DNA from: Rhodospirillaceae bacterium
GTDB lineage: Bacteria; Pseudomonadota; Alphaproteobacteria; MPNO01; UBA2964
Direction of reading: 5' to 3'
Length of the DNA: 7,546 bases
Assembly: GCA_018660305.1 (NCBI GenBank)
Contig: JABJKO010000147.1
Span: 1 to 7,546 of the forward strand
Positions 1 through 6,345 of the stretch are shown here, piece after piece (within the stretch, counting starts at the first letter, position 1; each line of letters begins with the position of its first letter). The notes beneath the pieces are model-generated. The model saw nothing but the letters and a program-made list of their open reading frames with translations, did no database searches and was not told the origin of the DNA. A program made the translations under genes and the position numbers.

Positions 1-599
1 ATGGAGAATTTGGATTCCACCGTGGTGTAGTCCTTGTAGCCCAGCCGGGCGATGACTTTCATCTTCAGCGTATCCACCAGCCCGTCCTCGGTGATGTAAT
101 TGTCATCGATATGGACCGCGACCACGCGGCCGAACACCACGTGGTGGACCGATTCGGGCGCGTTGCCCGGCAGGACGACAGTCTGGTGATAGACGCATTC
201 GAAATGGGCCGGCGATTCCGCGACCCGGGGCGGTTTGACCTTGGTGGACGGCGCCGGCGTCAGGCCGGTCTCGGCCATCTCGTCGATATCGGGGTCGTCG
301 ATCCAACTGGTGTCGTTCATCTTGTCCTTGTTGTCCCAGGTCGCGATGTTGAACACGAACTCGCCGGTTTCCTCGGCATTGAGCACCGAATCCTTCTTGG
401 TGCCGTCCTCGCGCGAGCCGCCGGAGAACATGACGAAGGGCGGGTTGTAGGACAGCCCGTTGAAATAGCTGTAGGGCGCCAGATTACCCACACCGTCCTT
501 GCTGAGGGTGCTGATCCAGCCGATGGGCCGGGGCACGGTCAGCGCCTTGATGGGGTTGTACGGCAGGCCGTGATCGTTCTTGTCCGCGTCGAAATACAT
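1..599 (-). CDS. Flavin reductase-like (FMN-binding) domain protein, 3' end cut off by the window
   Basis: This reading frame runs from an ATG at 599 off the left edge without a stop, so about 199 residues are visible and the C-terminus is missing. The N-terminus has the pattern of the flavin-reductase-like/DIM6-NTAB split-barrel family: PRPIGWIST at about residues 23-31, then NLAPYSYFNGLSYNPP at about 39-54, where FMN-binding residues lie in relatives. A later VVFGRVVAVHI stretch is the usual core strand. Family members bind FMN; some reduce it with NAD(P)H and feed a partner monooxygenase, others act on unrelated substrates. A luciferase-like monooxygenase lies in the same run (5296-4358), so a role as reductase partner is possible but inferred. 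The gene is separated from the AEC gene upstream by about 140 bp containing a large inverted repeat, so it may have its own promoter. The fold is secure; the exact activity is not. Confidence 0.88.
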   Translation of the reverse strand, partial: MYFDADKNDHGLPYNPIKALTVPRPIGWISTLSKDGVGNLAPYSYFNGLSYNPPFVMFSGGSREDGTKKDSVLNAEETGEFVFNIATWDNKDKMNDTSWIDDPDIDEMAETGLTPAPSTKVKPPRVAESPAHFECVYHQTVVLPGNAPESVHHVVFGRVVAVHIDDNYITEDGLVDTLKMKVIARLGYKDYTTVESKFS

Positions 600-625
600 C
601 AGATAACTCCGTATTTGCAGTCAGT

Positions 626-697
626 ACCATCCCTCTCCCCCACCCGGCCACCCACAGGATACTGTCGCTGGGTGGCCGGGTGGGGGAGAGGGATGGT
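626..697. repeat. Perfect 29-bp inverted repeat (large palindromic intergenic element)
   Basis: The left arm (626-654) and right arm (669-697) are exact reverse complements over all 29 bases, around a 14-base loop that itself contains a small CAG-GATA-CTG hairpin. The arms are strongly biased, with C and CT runs on one side and G and GA runs on the other. It lies between the stop of the AEC gene and the start of the flavin reductase gene. In the minus direction no T-run follows the stem, so it is not a textbook terminator, though such a stem could stabilise an upstream 3' end or slow polymerase. The length, perfect match and intergenic position suggest a dispersed palindromic element of the REP/small-MITE type. 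Only one copy is present here, so repetition is inferred. Confidence 0.85.
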
Positions 698-740
698 GCA
701 GTTTTCCTATTATCAAGTCTTCGCCGCCGCTTTAAAAGCG

Positions 741-1667
741 CTATGTGGCGTAGGTGGTCGCCCACAGCAGGATGGGCGGGATGGTGAGCGCCGCCAGAAT
801 GGTCTCTGCCGTCAGGATACCGGCCATCAGGGGCGCGTCTCCGCCCATCTGGCTGGCCAGAACGTAGGAGGTGGCCGAGGCCGGTGTGGCCGTGAACAGC
901 GCAATGACGGCGAACGGCACGCCGGTCACACCCAACAACAAGGCGGCGCCGATGCCGAGGGCCGGCATGATCAGCAGCTTGAGAAAACAGGTGGCGAACA
1001 CTGCGGCGATGCGGGCGCGTCCCAGACCGAGGATCAGCCCGGCGCCGACACAGAGCAGCGCCACCGGCAGGGTGGCACGGTCCAGTATCACAAGGACCGA
1101 GTTCAGCACGTCCGGTATGGGCAGCGCGGTCACGTTCAGAAGCCAGCCGATAGCACAGCCCACGATGATCGGGTTCTGGACGATTTGTTTCGGGACGCCG
1201 GAATAGTCGGCCTTGCCGGAGCTTGCGAAGGCGGCCAGGCCGGCGATGCAGATCACGTTGAGGATCGGCATGGCGATGGCGATAAAGAACGCGCCCACCA
1301 CCAGACCTTCGACGCCGAACAGGGCCTGGGCGACGGCGAGCCCCACATAGGAGTTCATCCGCACCGCGCCCTGCAGCACCGAGCTGAAGCCGGACCCGTC
1401 GATGCGCAGCAGGGGACGGCTCGCCAGGGTCACCAGGGAAATGGCGATGGCGACCACGAAGATGGTCAGGCCGAACCGGCCGATGGGCAGCACCGACAGA
1501 TCGGCGGCGGCCAGATTGCGGATGATGAGGGCGGGCAGGAATACGTAATAGGCCATGCGTTCGGCCGGTCCCCAGAACCCGTCGCCGGGAAACCCCAGGC
1601 GCTTGAAAGCGAAGCCCAGCAGGATCAGCAGGAAGATCGGCACGATGGCACCGGCGATCTCGGTCAT
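741..1667 (-). CDS. AEC-family (auxin efflux carrier-like) transporter
   Basis: A 308-residue integral membrane protein, the normal length for bacterial AEC (PF03547) permeases. It starts with a hydrophobic helix (about residues 5-20), then the family-typical YYVFLPALIIRNL (about 40-52), RMNSYVGL (about 103-110, matching the RN.G..GL region of relatives), a central NPIIVGCAIGW helix, LPVALLCVGAGL, and a C-terminal half with helices around TPASATSYVLASQMGGD and the final LTAETILAALTIPPILL. About ten membrane segments are expected. Bacterial relatives move small organic acids such as malate or malonate; the substrate here is unknown. The frame extends to a GTG at 1688, but the ATG at 1667 places the first helix as in relatives and has GAAAGG about 8 bases upstream, so it is preferred. 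About 146 bp separate it from the MFS gene, so co-transcription is uncertain. Confidence 0.9.
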   Translation of the reverse strand: MTEIAGAIVPIFLLILLGFAFKRLGFPGDGFWGPAERMAYYVFLPALIIRNLAAADLSVLPIGRFGLTIFVVAIAISLVTLASRPLLRIDGSGFSSVLQGAVRMNSYVGLAVAQALFGVEGLVVGAFFIAIAMPILNVICIAGLAAFASSGKADYSGVPKQIVQNPIIVGCAIGWLLNVTALPIPDVLNSVLVILDRATLPVALLCVGAGLILGLGRARIAAVFATCFLKLLIMPALGIGAALLLGVTGVPFAVIALFTATPASATSYVLASQMGGDAPLMAGILTAETILAALTIPPILLWATTYAT

Positions 1668-1813
1668 GGAAGAAAGGCCTTTCGACACGGCCGCCGCGAT
1701 GGCCGGCGGGGGACGCTTTGTTATCGCGCTCTACCGGTGGGTGCAAGGGGGCGTTACCGGTGTTTCAGGCCTGAAGGCGTCACCGCCAGGCTGATCCGGA
1801 AACGGAATTTGGG

Positions 1814-3061
1814 TCAGGGCGGGTCGGTGCGTTCGAGAATTTTCGCCATTCTGTCGGTGCGCGGGCGCGCCCACAGCCAGACCATCGCCAGCAGCAACCC
1901 GCCGCACCCGATGGTCACCTGCAGACCTGCCCACGACGCGATCCAGCCGATGATGACCGCCCCGATCGCGGGCAGGCCGTGGGCGAAGACGATGAACAGG
2001 CTCAGGACCCGCGCCCGGACACGGGGCTCCACCGTATTCTGGATCAGGCTCTGCGCCGCCACATTGCCCAACAGCATGAACCATCCCACCACTATGAGGA
2101 ACGCCACCGCAAGCCAGATCTGACCGAAGGCCATGGACAGCATCAGCGCCAGACCGCCGCCGAGTATGGAAAGAATTGTCAGCCGGGTCAGTCCCGCCAT
2201 TTCGCCGCGCCGGGCAAGCCACAGACTGCACAGCAATGCACCAAAGCCGATGGCGCCCAGCAGCCAGGACAGCCCCACCGGTCCGGCATCGAAGACCTGA
2301 CCGGATACGCCGGGCATGAGTTCCATCACCGGCCGGATGAACAGGCTGACCGCCACCATGAGAAGGATCAGAAACCGGATGCCGTCATGACCCCAGACAT
2401 ATTGCATGCCGCGCCAGATATCGACGAACAGCTCAAGCGAAAGTTCCTGGCCGCTGGCGACCTCGGCGATGGTGATGGTGCGCAGCAGAAGATAGAAAAT
2501 GAAAAAGATCGCCGCGCAGATTGCGATCACCGTTCCCGTGCCGGCCCAGATGATCAGTCCGCCGGCGATGGCCGGACCGAGCATGCGGCTGACGTTGAAG
2601 GCGGCGCCGCCCACCGCGATCGCCGCCGATATATCTTCGCGCGGCACCATACCGTGTATGGCGGCCATGCGGGCGGGTTGGCTGAGCGCTTCCGCCGCGC
2701 CGAAGAACACTGACAGCACCACCACTGCTTCTATGGTGATCAGATCGGTAAAAACCAGCGCCGCGAACAGCAGGGCGTTCAGCCCCGACAGGATTTGGCT
2801 AATCCTGACGATGCGCATCAGGCCGACACGGTCGGCGATGGCGCCGGACAGGATGACCACCAGCATCATGGGCAGCAGGTCGGCGAAGGCGACGATGCCC
2901 AGCCAACTGGTGGATTGGGTCAGCTCCCAGGTCAACCAGCCCACCGCCGTCCGTTTCATCCAGCGCCCCACCGCCGCCAGCGTATGGCCAAGCATGTATC
3001 TGCGGTAAATCGGATGTTTTAACGAGCGACCGAAACCGCCGAAGACGGATGAAATCGTCAA
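1814..3061 (-). CDS. MFS transporter (MFS_3 / enterobactin-exporter-like), TTG start
   Basis: A 415-residue twelve-helix major facilitator protein. Residues 15-45 (HPIYRRYMLGHTLAAVGRWM and following) match the N-terminus of the MFS_3 family, which includes the enterobactin exporter EntS and many putative drug exporters. The loop 2-3 motif is SGAIADRVGLMRIVR (about 72-86), and QPARMAAIHGMVPREDI followed by NVSRMLGPAIAGG (about 128-168) is the characteristic loop and helix 5 signature. The role is most likely proton-driven efflux of a small molecule; the substrate is unknown. No ATG or GTG lies in frame before the first helix; the frame begins at TTG 3061, preceded by AGGA (3071-3074) with a 9-base spacer, so TTG is the probable start. 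It is separated from the upstream AhpD-fold gene by 96 bp and runs in the same direction. Confidence 0.9.
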   Translation of the reverse strand: MTISSVFGGFGRSLKHPIYRRYMLGHTLAAVGRWMKRTAVGWLTWELTQSTSWLGIVAFADLLPMMLVVILSGAIADRVGLMRIVRISQILSGLNALLFAALVFTDLITIEAVVVLSVFFGAAEALSQPARMAAIHGMVPREDISAAIAVGGAAFNVSRMLGPAIAGGLIIWAGTGTVIAICAAIFFIFYLLLRTITIAEVASGQELSLELFVDIWRGMQYVWGHDGIRFLILLMVAVSLFIRPVMELMPGVSGQVFDAGPVGLSWLLGAIGFGALLCSLWLARRGEMAGLTRLTILSILGGGLALMLSMAFGQIWLAVAFLIVVGWFMLLGNVAAQSLIQNTVEPRVRARVLSLFIVFAHGLPAIGAVIIGWIASWAGLQVTIGCGGLLLAMVWLWARPRTDRMAKILERTDPP

Positions 3062-3070
3062 AGGCTGAAA

Positions 3071-3074
3071 TCCT
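3071..3074 (-). promoter_or_regulatory. Shine-Dalgarno AGGA deciding the TTG start of the MFS gene
   Basis: On the minus strand AGGA precedes TTG (3061-3059) by 9 bases. The in-frame sequence further upstream contains no ATG, GTG or TTG before a stop near 3140, so this site supports the rare start codon. Confidence 0.5.
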
Positions 3075-3157
3075 GCAAAAGGGAACCGTGGCCCAATAAC
3101 TGGGGAGACAGCGCATCGCCCCGAAAAACTGACATCGTACCCAGGATCAAATCATGA

Positions 3158-3703
3158 TCAGGGCGCCAGGCTCGTCGGAAATTCCGGCCGGGGCGCAACC
3201 TCGAAGACATTGACGGCCAGCGCGACCGCCGTGAAGAATCCGACCGCCGCGACAAGATCGAGCAGCTGGTTTAATCCGAGCTGCGCAATGGCCTTTTCGT
3301 ATGAATCATCGGAAAGCGCGCCTTTGTCGGAAAGCTCGAGGGCCAGCTCATAGACCAGCTGATCGTCGGCATCGTCGAGGACAGGCGTCTGTCGCGCGTT
3401 GATGGCCTCGACGATCTCCTCGGAAATGCCGGCTTTCAAGGCATCGCGGCCCTGCGCGCCCCAGGCATAGGCGCCGTTCCAGCGGCGCACGGTGACGATG
3501 GCCGCGAGCTGCCGCAGCCGGGCGTTCAGATGGTTATTGCGCAGATAATCGCCAAACGCCTGGTTCAGCTTGAACAGTTCCGGCACCCGGATGTAAACGC
3601 CGTTGGGTCCGCCAAGGCGGCCGCCTTTCGCGGCGACCTCGTCATAGGTTTGCCGCTGTTCGGGGGTCATGTCTTCCGGCTTGAGGGGATCGATTCTGGC
3701 CAT
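3158..3703 (-). CDS. Carboxymuconolactone decarboxylase/AhpD-fold protein, diverged copy lacking the E-W-x-x-H signature
   Basis: A 181-residue protein of the carboxymuconolactone decarboxylase-like (AhpD fold, PF02627) superfamily. It aligns along its full length with the gene just upstream: both begin MAR..PL.P..MT.EQ, share the central helix pair and AGI..E.V.A, and end in an N-A/V-F helix. The position where the neighbour has E81-W-V-S-H85 reads A80-W-G-A-Q84 here, so the acidic residue and the histidine of the usual signature are gone while the tryptophan remains. There is no CxxC, so thiol peroxidase activity like that of AhpD is not expected. The ATG at 3703 has AGGGA about 10 bases upstream; the frame extends further, but that part overlaps the upstream gene and does not resemble the family. 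Only 16 bases separate the two genes, so they are almost surely co-transcribed. The function may be altered or non-catalytic, for example as a heteromer partner. Confidence 0.87.
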   Translation of the reverse strand: MARIDPLKPEDMTPEQRQTYDEVAAKGGRLGGPNGVYIRVPELFKLNQAFGDYLRNNHLNARLRQLAAIVTVRRWNGAYAWGAQGRDALKAGISEEIVEAINARQTPVLDDADDQLVYELALELSDKGALSDDSYEKAIAQLGLNQLLDLVAAVGFFTAVALAVNVFEVAPRPEFPTSLAP

Positions 3704-3719
3704 GGTCTGTATCCCTGTC

Positions 3720-4277
3720 CTAGCGGCCCGGCCCGAAGGGAGGTGTCTCCATCCCATCGGGAACCGGTACGTGAAAGGCGTTGAGCGTGAAGCTGACCAC
3801 CGTGTAGTGGGTGATCGCCGCCATCAGATCGATCATGCCGCGCTCGCCAAGGGTCTCCAGGCATTTGGCGTATGTTGAATCATCGACTTTCGAGGTCTCG
3901 AGGAGCGAGGTCACGAAGTCGTACAGGGCCGCCTCATCGTCATTGACGAAGTCGGGACGCCGGCCCTCTTCGACCGCTTTCAGAATGGCCGGGTCTATGC
4001 CGGCTTCCCGCGCCAGCCGGGTATGCGAAACCCATTCCACATGTGCCCCCCAGAACCGGCTGACCACGGAGACGGCGAATTCCAGCAGCCTTGGCTCTAT
4101 CTGGGAGTCGAACCGGGCGTAGCCGCCGAGCTTCTCGGCTGCGGACGCCAGACCGGGATTGTGCAGCATCACCGGGAACGGTCCCCTGACGCTGCCGCGC
4201 GATTTTATGAGATCATCGCAGACCGATTTTTGCTCTGCGGTCATCTGATCCGGTGATAGGGGCTCGAAGCGTGCCAT
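3720..4277 (-). CDS. Carboxymuconolactone decarboxylase family protein (AhpD fold), signature-containing copy
   Basis: A 185-residue protein of the carboxymuconolactone decarboxylase/AhpD-fold superfamily. The core reads SRFWGAHVEWVSHTRLAREAGI (about residues 73-94), containing the E81-W-x-x-H85 pattern common in this subgroup, followed by AILKAVEEGRRPDF and a final helix THYTVVSFTLNAF. It has no CxxC pair, so it is closer to decarboxylase-type members than to AhpD peroxidase partners. Relatives occur beside aromatic and xenobiotic degradation genes; the true substrate cannot be read from sequence. The ATG at 4277 has AGGGAAA at a good distance and the family-typical MAR start; the open frame continues to 4472 but runs into the stop region of the upstream oxidoreductase gene. 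It lies 80 bp after that gene and 16 bp before its paralogue. Confidence 0.9.
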   Translation of the reverse strand: MARFEPLSPDQMTAEQKSVCDDLIKSRGSVRGPFPVMLHNPGLASAAEKLGGYARFDSQIEPRLLEFAVSVVSRFWGAHVEWVSHTRLAREAGIDPAILKAVEEGRRPDFVNDDEAALYDFVTSLLETSKVDDSTYAKCLETLGERGMIDLMAAITHYTVVSFTLNAFHVPVPDGMETPPFGPGR

Positions 4278-4313
4278 GGATTTTCCCTGTGTTCCGTGAT
4301 TGCCCTGACTGAA

Positions 4314-4343
4314 ATTGTATTTGTTGCGGTGCGCTGAGTCCAA
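4314..4343 (-). promoter_or_regulatory. Possible sigma-70-type promoter for the AhpD-fold gene pair
   Basis: On the minus strand TTGGAC (4343-4338) and TACAAT (4319-4314) are separated by 18 bases. The -10 matches TATAAT at 5 of 6 positions; the -35 is weak. It lies in the 80-bp gap before the start at 4277 and would put transcription start near 4307. It could be chance, and read-through from the upstream gene is equally possible. Confidence 0.3.
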
Positions 4344-4357
4344 CCGGCCCGGTCTTC

Positions 4358-5296
4358 CTACCAGCCGAGATCGGACTTCAAGGAGGCGACCGTTTCCAGA
4401 TGGCGTTCGTTGTTGCCGGCGAAGCGGAGCACGAAATGGTCCACGCCGGCGCGGGCAAAGCCGTCGAGCCACTCGGCGGCACCGGCGGCGGGGCCGGCGT
4501 AGCTGCCGTGGGTCTGGCGGGGAGCCGTCCCGTCGGGCACCCCGTAATACTGGGCAAGATAGGTATCCAGCTGCCGGTTCGCCACGGCTGGTTCGTCATC
4601 TATGGAAAGGTTGAGACAGACGGCGCCGGTCGGCGCGCCGGGATCGCGCCCAGCGTCGTTGGCGTGATCCCTGATCTCCGCCCAGTGTTCGCCCCATTGG
4701 GCGGCGTTGGGCGAAACCGGAATCCAGCCATCAAAGATCCTGCCCGCCCGCTCACGGACACGGGGGGCGCTGCCGCCCATCCATAGCGGCGGCCCGCCGG
4801 GCCGGTGCGGCACGGGCGCCAGGACGGCGCCTGACATATTCCAGCGTCCGTCCCAGTCCACCGCCTCGCCGGACCACAGCGCCCGGCACAGCCGCAGCCC
4901 TTCGAGCAAGGCGCCGGTGCGTTTTTCGAACGGCACACCGGCGGCGGCATGCTCCGCCCGCACGCCGGGCGTGTCCGGCCCGACGCCGACGCCGATGATA
5001 AGCCGTCCCTCGCTGATCTGATCCAGGGTGGCGATCTGATGGGCGAGCACCACCGGGTTGCGCAGCACCGGCAGCAGCACCGCGGTGCCGATGGTTAGGG
5101 TGGGCGCCCGGACGGCGATTGCCGCGAGCAGAGTGAGGGCCTCGTGACGCGGCCGGGCGATGATGGAATCGCCGACCCAGACGGAATCAAACCCCAGCGC
5201 CTCGGCCCGGGCGGCAAGATCGAAAAGTGGCCCCGCCTCGGGCCGTCCGGTCATGATGTATTCGCGGGTCGGCAGCACATAGCCGACTTTCGGCAT
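4358..5296 (-). CDS. LLM-class flavin-dependent oxidoreductase (luciferase-like monooxygenase)
   Basis: A 312-residue protein covering a complete bacterial-luciferase-like TIM barrel (PF00296). Visible signatures are the early LAARAEALGFDSVWVGDS (about residues 27-44), TLTIGTAVLLPVLRNPVVLAHQIATLD (66-92), the strand SEGRLIIGVGVG (95-106), the PFEKR helix start (122-126), and PPLWMGGSAPRVRERAGRIFDGWIP (169-193), the usual phosphate-binding and barrel-closing region. Family members use reduced FMN or F420 to oxidise or reduce small organic molecules; which cofactor applies here cannot be decided from sequence. The ATG at 5296 begins directly with the first barrel strand (MPKVGYVLPT). It starts 24 bases after the stop of the GST gene, implying one operon. 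The flavin-reductase-like protein at the left edge is a possible electron donor partner. Confidence 0.93.
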   Translation of the reverse strand: MPKVGYVLPTREYIMTGRPEAGPLFDLAARAEALGFDSVWVGDSIIARPRHEALTLLAAIAVRAPTLTIGTAVLLPVLRNPVVLAHQIATLDQISEGRLIIGVGVGPDTPGVRAEHAAAGVPFEKRTGALLEGLRLCRALWSGEAVDWDGRWNMSGAVLAPVPHRPGGPPLWMGGSAPRVRERAGRIFDGWIPVSPNAAQWGEHWAEIRDHANDAGRDPGAPTGAVCLNLSIDDEPAVANRQLDTYLAQYYGVPDGTAPRQTHGSYAGPAAGAAEWLDGFARAGVDHFVLRFAGNNERHLETVASLKSDLGW

Positions 5297-5320
5297 GGTC
5301 TGGCTCGCCGCGGGCGCCGA

Positions 5321-5920
5321 TCAATCCGGTGCCGTCAGGACGAAGGATTGGCGTTTCAGGATATCGGTGTACCAGCCACCCAGCGCCGGATAGATCTCCC
5401 GCCAGCCCGGCACCACGTCGCGGAATTCCATATAGCCAAGGGCGCAGGCCACGGCGATTTCCCCCATTTTCGGCGGGTTGTTAAAACCACCGGCCGCCTT
5501 ATCCAGCGTGGCGAGCGCGCTGGTGGCCTTGCCGGCCTGGCGGTCGACGATGCCCTGAGACCGTTTACCGTCAGGCTTCTGGTCTTCCTGTGACGCGGCG
5601 ATCACCGCTTCGCCAAGCCCGTCTCCCAAGGCCTCCAGCGTGAGCACCGCCCAGCGCTCCGCGCCGGTCTCGGGAATCAACTTGGGGCCGTTATTCAGAG
5701 AATCCACGTAGGCGCAAATCACCGGTGAATCGTACAGAATATCGCCGGCTTCCAGGATGGCCACCGGTACCTTACCCAGCGGGTTGATACCGGGAATCAT
5801 TTCGGCCCGTTGCTCCCGCGTGATTACGGCCCATTCTACCTCGTCCGCGAGGCCTGTTTCATGGGCTGCAATACGCACTTTACGGGCATAGGGTGAATTA
5901 CCGGTTACATAGCATTTCAT
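5321..5920 (-). CDS. Glutathione S-transferase family protein
   Basis: A 199-residue soluble GST with both domains. The N-terminal thioredoxin-like half shows SPYARKVRI (residues 9-17, with Ser9 or Tyr11 as candidate glutathione-activating residues), NPLGKVPV (46-53, with the conserved cis-proline P52) and the glutathione gamma-glutamyl binding D64-S65 in ILYDSPVICAYVD. The helical C-terminal half has GEIAVACALGYMEFR (about 153-167), the usual core helix. Likely roles are conjugation or glutathione-dependent processing of an electrophile. The frame is open further upstream to 6001, but the ATG at 5920 starts exactly at the first strand and has GAGGGAGAG a few bases before it. It heads the minus-strand run and lies 24 bp before the monooxygenase gene. 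Confidence 0.93.
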   Translation of the reverse strand: MKCYVTGNSPYARKVRIAAHETGLADEVEWAVITREQRAEMIPGINPLGKVPVAILEAGDILYDSPVICAYVDSLNNGPKLIPETGAERWAVLTLEALGDGLGEAVIAASQEDQKPDGKRSQGIVDRQAGKATSALATLDKAAGGFNNPPKMGEIAVACALGYMEFRDVVPGWREIYPALGGWYTDILKRQSFVLTAPD

Positions 5921-6078
5921 CTGACTCTCCCTCAAATTTTCCGCCGGTTGGCGCCAATCCTCATTGTCTCTTACTGTCGCAGAGAATAACGGCGTAAACA
6001 ACGCGGCCGAAATGGATATTTTGGTAAGGGATTTCCGATGAACATCGTGGCCCGCGCGGGTTAGATGATCCGCACGAA

Positions 6079-6103
6079 GTCCGCCTTCGGCCTGAGGGCG
6101 GAC
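6079..6103. repeat. Short hairpin (10-bp stem, 5-base loop), REP-like
   Basis: GTCCGCCTTC (6079-6088) pairs with GAGGGCGGAC (6094-6103) around the loop GGCCT, with one T-G wobble. No T-run follows in either direction, so it is a poor intrinsic terminator. It could be a dispersed short palindromic repeat or a structural element; only one copy is visible. Confidence 0.45.
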
Positions 6104-6184
6104 ACTAATCGAAACGTCCTAGATTAACCCACAAGAGACATTTCCTGAAGCTTTCCAACCGCTCACGTGCCCGTGAGATTTGGG

Positions 6185-6244
6185 TGTCGGTAGATTTTAC
6201 AACTTTTCGGATATATTCCTAAAAACTGTCGGGACTCTTTACAA
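6185..6244 (+). promoter_or_regulatory. Two direct repeats TGTCGG-N6-TTACAA: candidate enhancer sites for a sigma-54 activator
   Basis: TGTCGG-N6-TTACAA occurs at 6185-6202 and again at 6227-6244. The twelve fixed bases are identical in both copies and the six between them differ, as expected for a recognised site rather than a simple duplication. The copies start 42 bp apart, about four helical turns, so both would face the same side of the DNA. Each also reads TGT-N11-ACA, a dyad layout reminiscent of enhancer-binding protein sites. A degenerate third copy (TTTCGG-N6-TCCTAA, 6205-6222) lies midway, and an inverted TGTCGG box is at 6256-6261. They centre roughly 140 and 97 bases before the predicted sigma-54 start site, a normal enhancer distance. 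The identity of the binding protein is inferred. Confidence 0.6.
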
Positions 6245-6274
6245 TTCCACAATCGCCGACATTAACCTCGTTGG

Positions 6275-6287
6275 TAAGCCATTGAAA
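6275..6287 (-). promoter_or_regulatory. IHF-like binding site between the enhancer repeats and the sigma-54 promoter
   Basis: TAAGCCATTGAAA matches the reverse complement of the IHF consensus (YAANNNNTTGATW) with one mismatch. It sits between the direct repeats and the -24/-12 promoter, where IHF bends DNA in many sigma-54 promoters. The consensus is loose and the region is A/T-rich, so position is the main support. Confidence 0.35.
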
Positions 6288-6306
6288 TTAAACAAATCAT
6301 GAAAGT

Positions 6307-6323
6307 TGGCATGGTTCTTGCAT
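6307..6323 (+). promoter_or_regulatory. Sigma-54 (-24/-12) promoter of the PEP-CTERM gene
   Basis: The sequence TGGCATGGTTCTTGCAT fits TGGCACG-N4-TTGCW with a single difference (T for C in the -24 box). The GG (6308-6309) and GC (6320-6321) dinucleotides are exactly 12 bases apart, the required spacing. Transcription would start near 6333 and give a leader of about 95 bases. PEP-CTERM/exosortase systems are known to be linked with the PrsK/PrsR two-component pair, in which PrsR is a sigma-54-type activator, so the biology agrees. Confidence 0.75.
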
Positions 6324-6345
6324 ACTTAGAATGAAGGTGGTGACC

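Noticed and set aside
484..1746. A 420-codon minus-strand open frame in another phase
   Set aside because: It overlaps the AEC gene out of frame, crosses the palindrome, and its product is arginine/proline-rich with no membrane or domain pattern.
1764..1775. 12-bp perfect palindrome TTCAGGCCTGAA between the MFS and AEC genes
   Set aside because: A single short palindrome with no second copy, promoter or T-run nearby; chance is likely in GC-rich intergenic DNA.
111..2123. A 670-codon plus-strand open frame
   Set aside because: It runs antisense to the flavin reductase, AEC and MFS genes and through the inverted repeat. The translation is low-complexity, rich in Q, G, R, H and D, with no domain pattern; it is a high-GC shadow frame.
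3704..3757. Longer N-terminus for the second AhpD-fold gene
   Set aside because: The extra residues overlap the end of the upstream gene, do not resemble the family, and lack a better ribosome site than the ATG at 3703.
4278..4472. Longer N-terminus for the first AhpD-fold gene
   Set aside because: The extension would overlap the monooxygenase gene and is arginine-rich and unlike the family; the ATG at 4277 has a good ribosome site.
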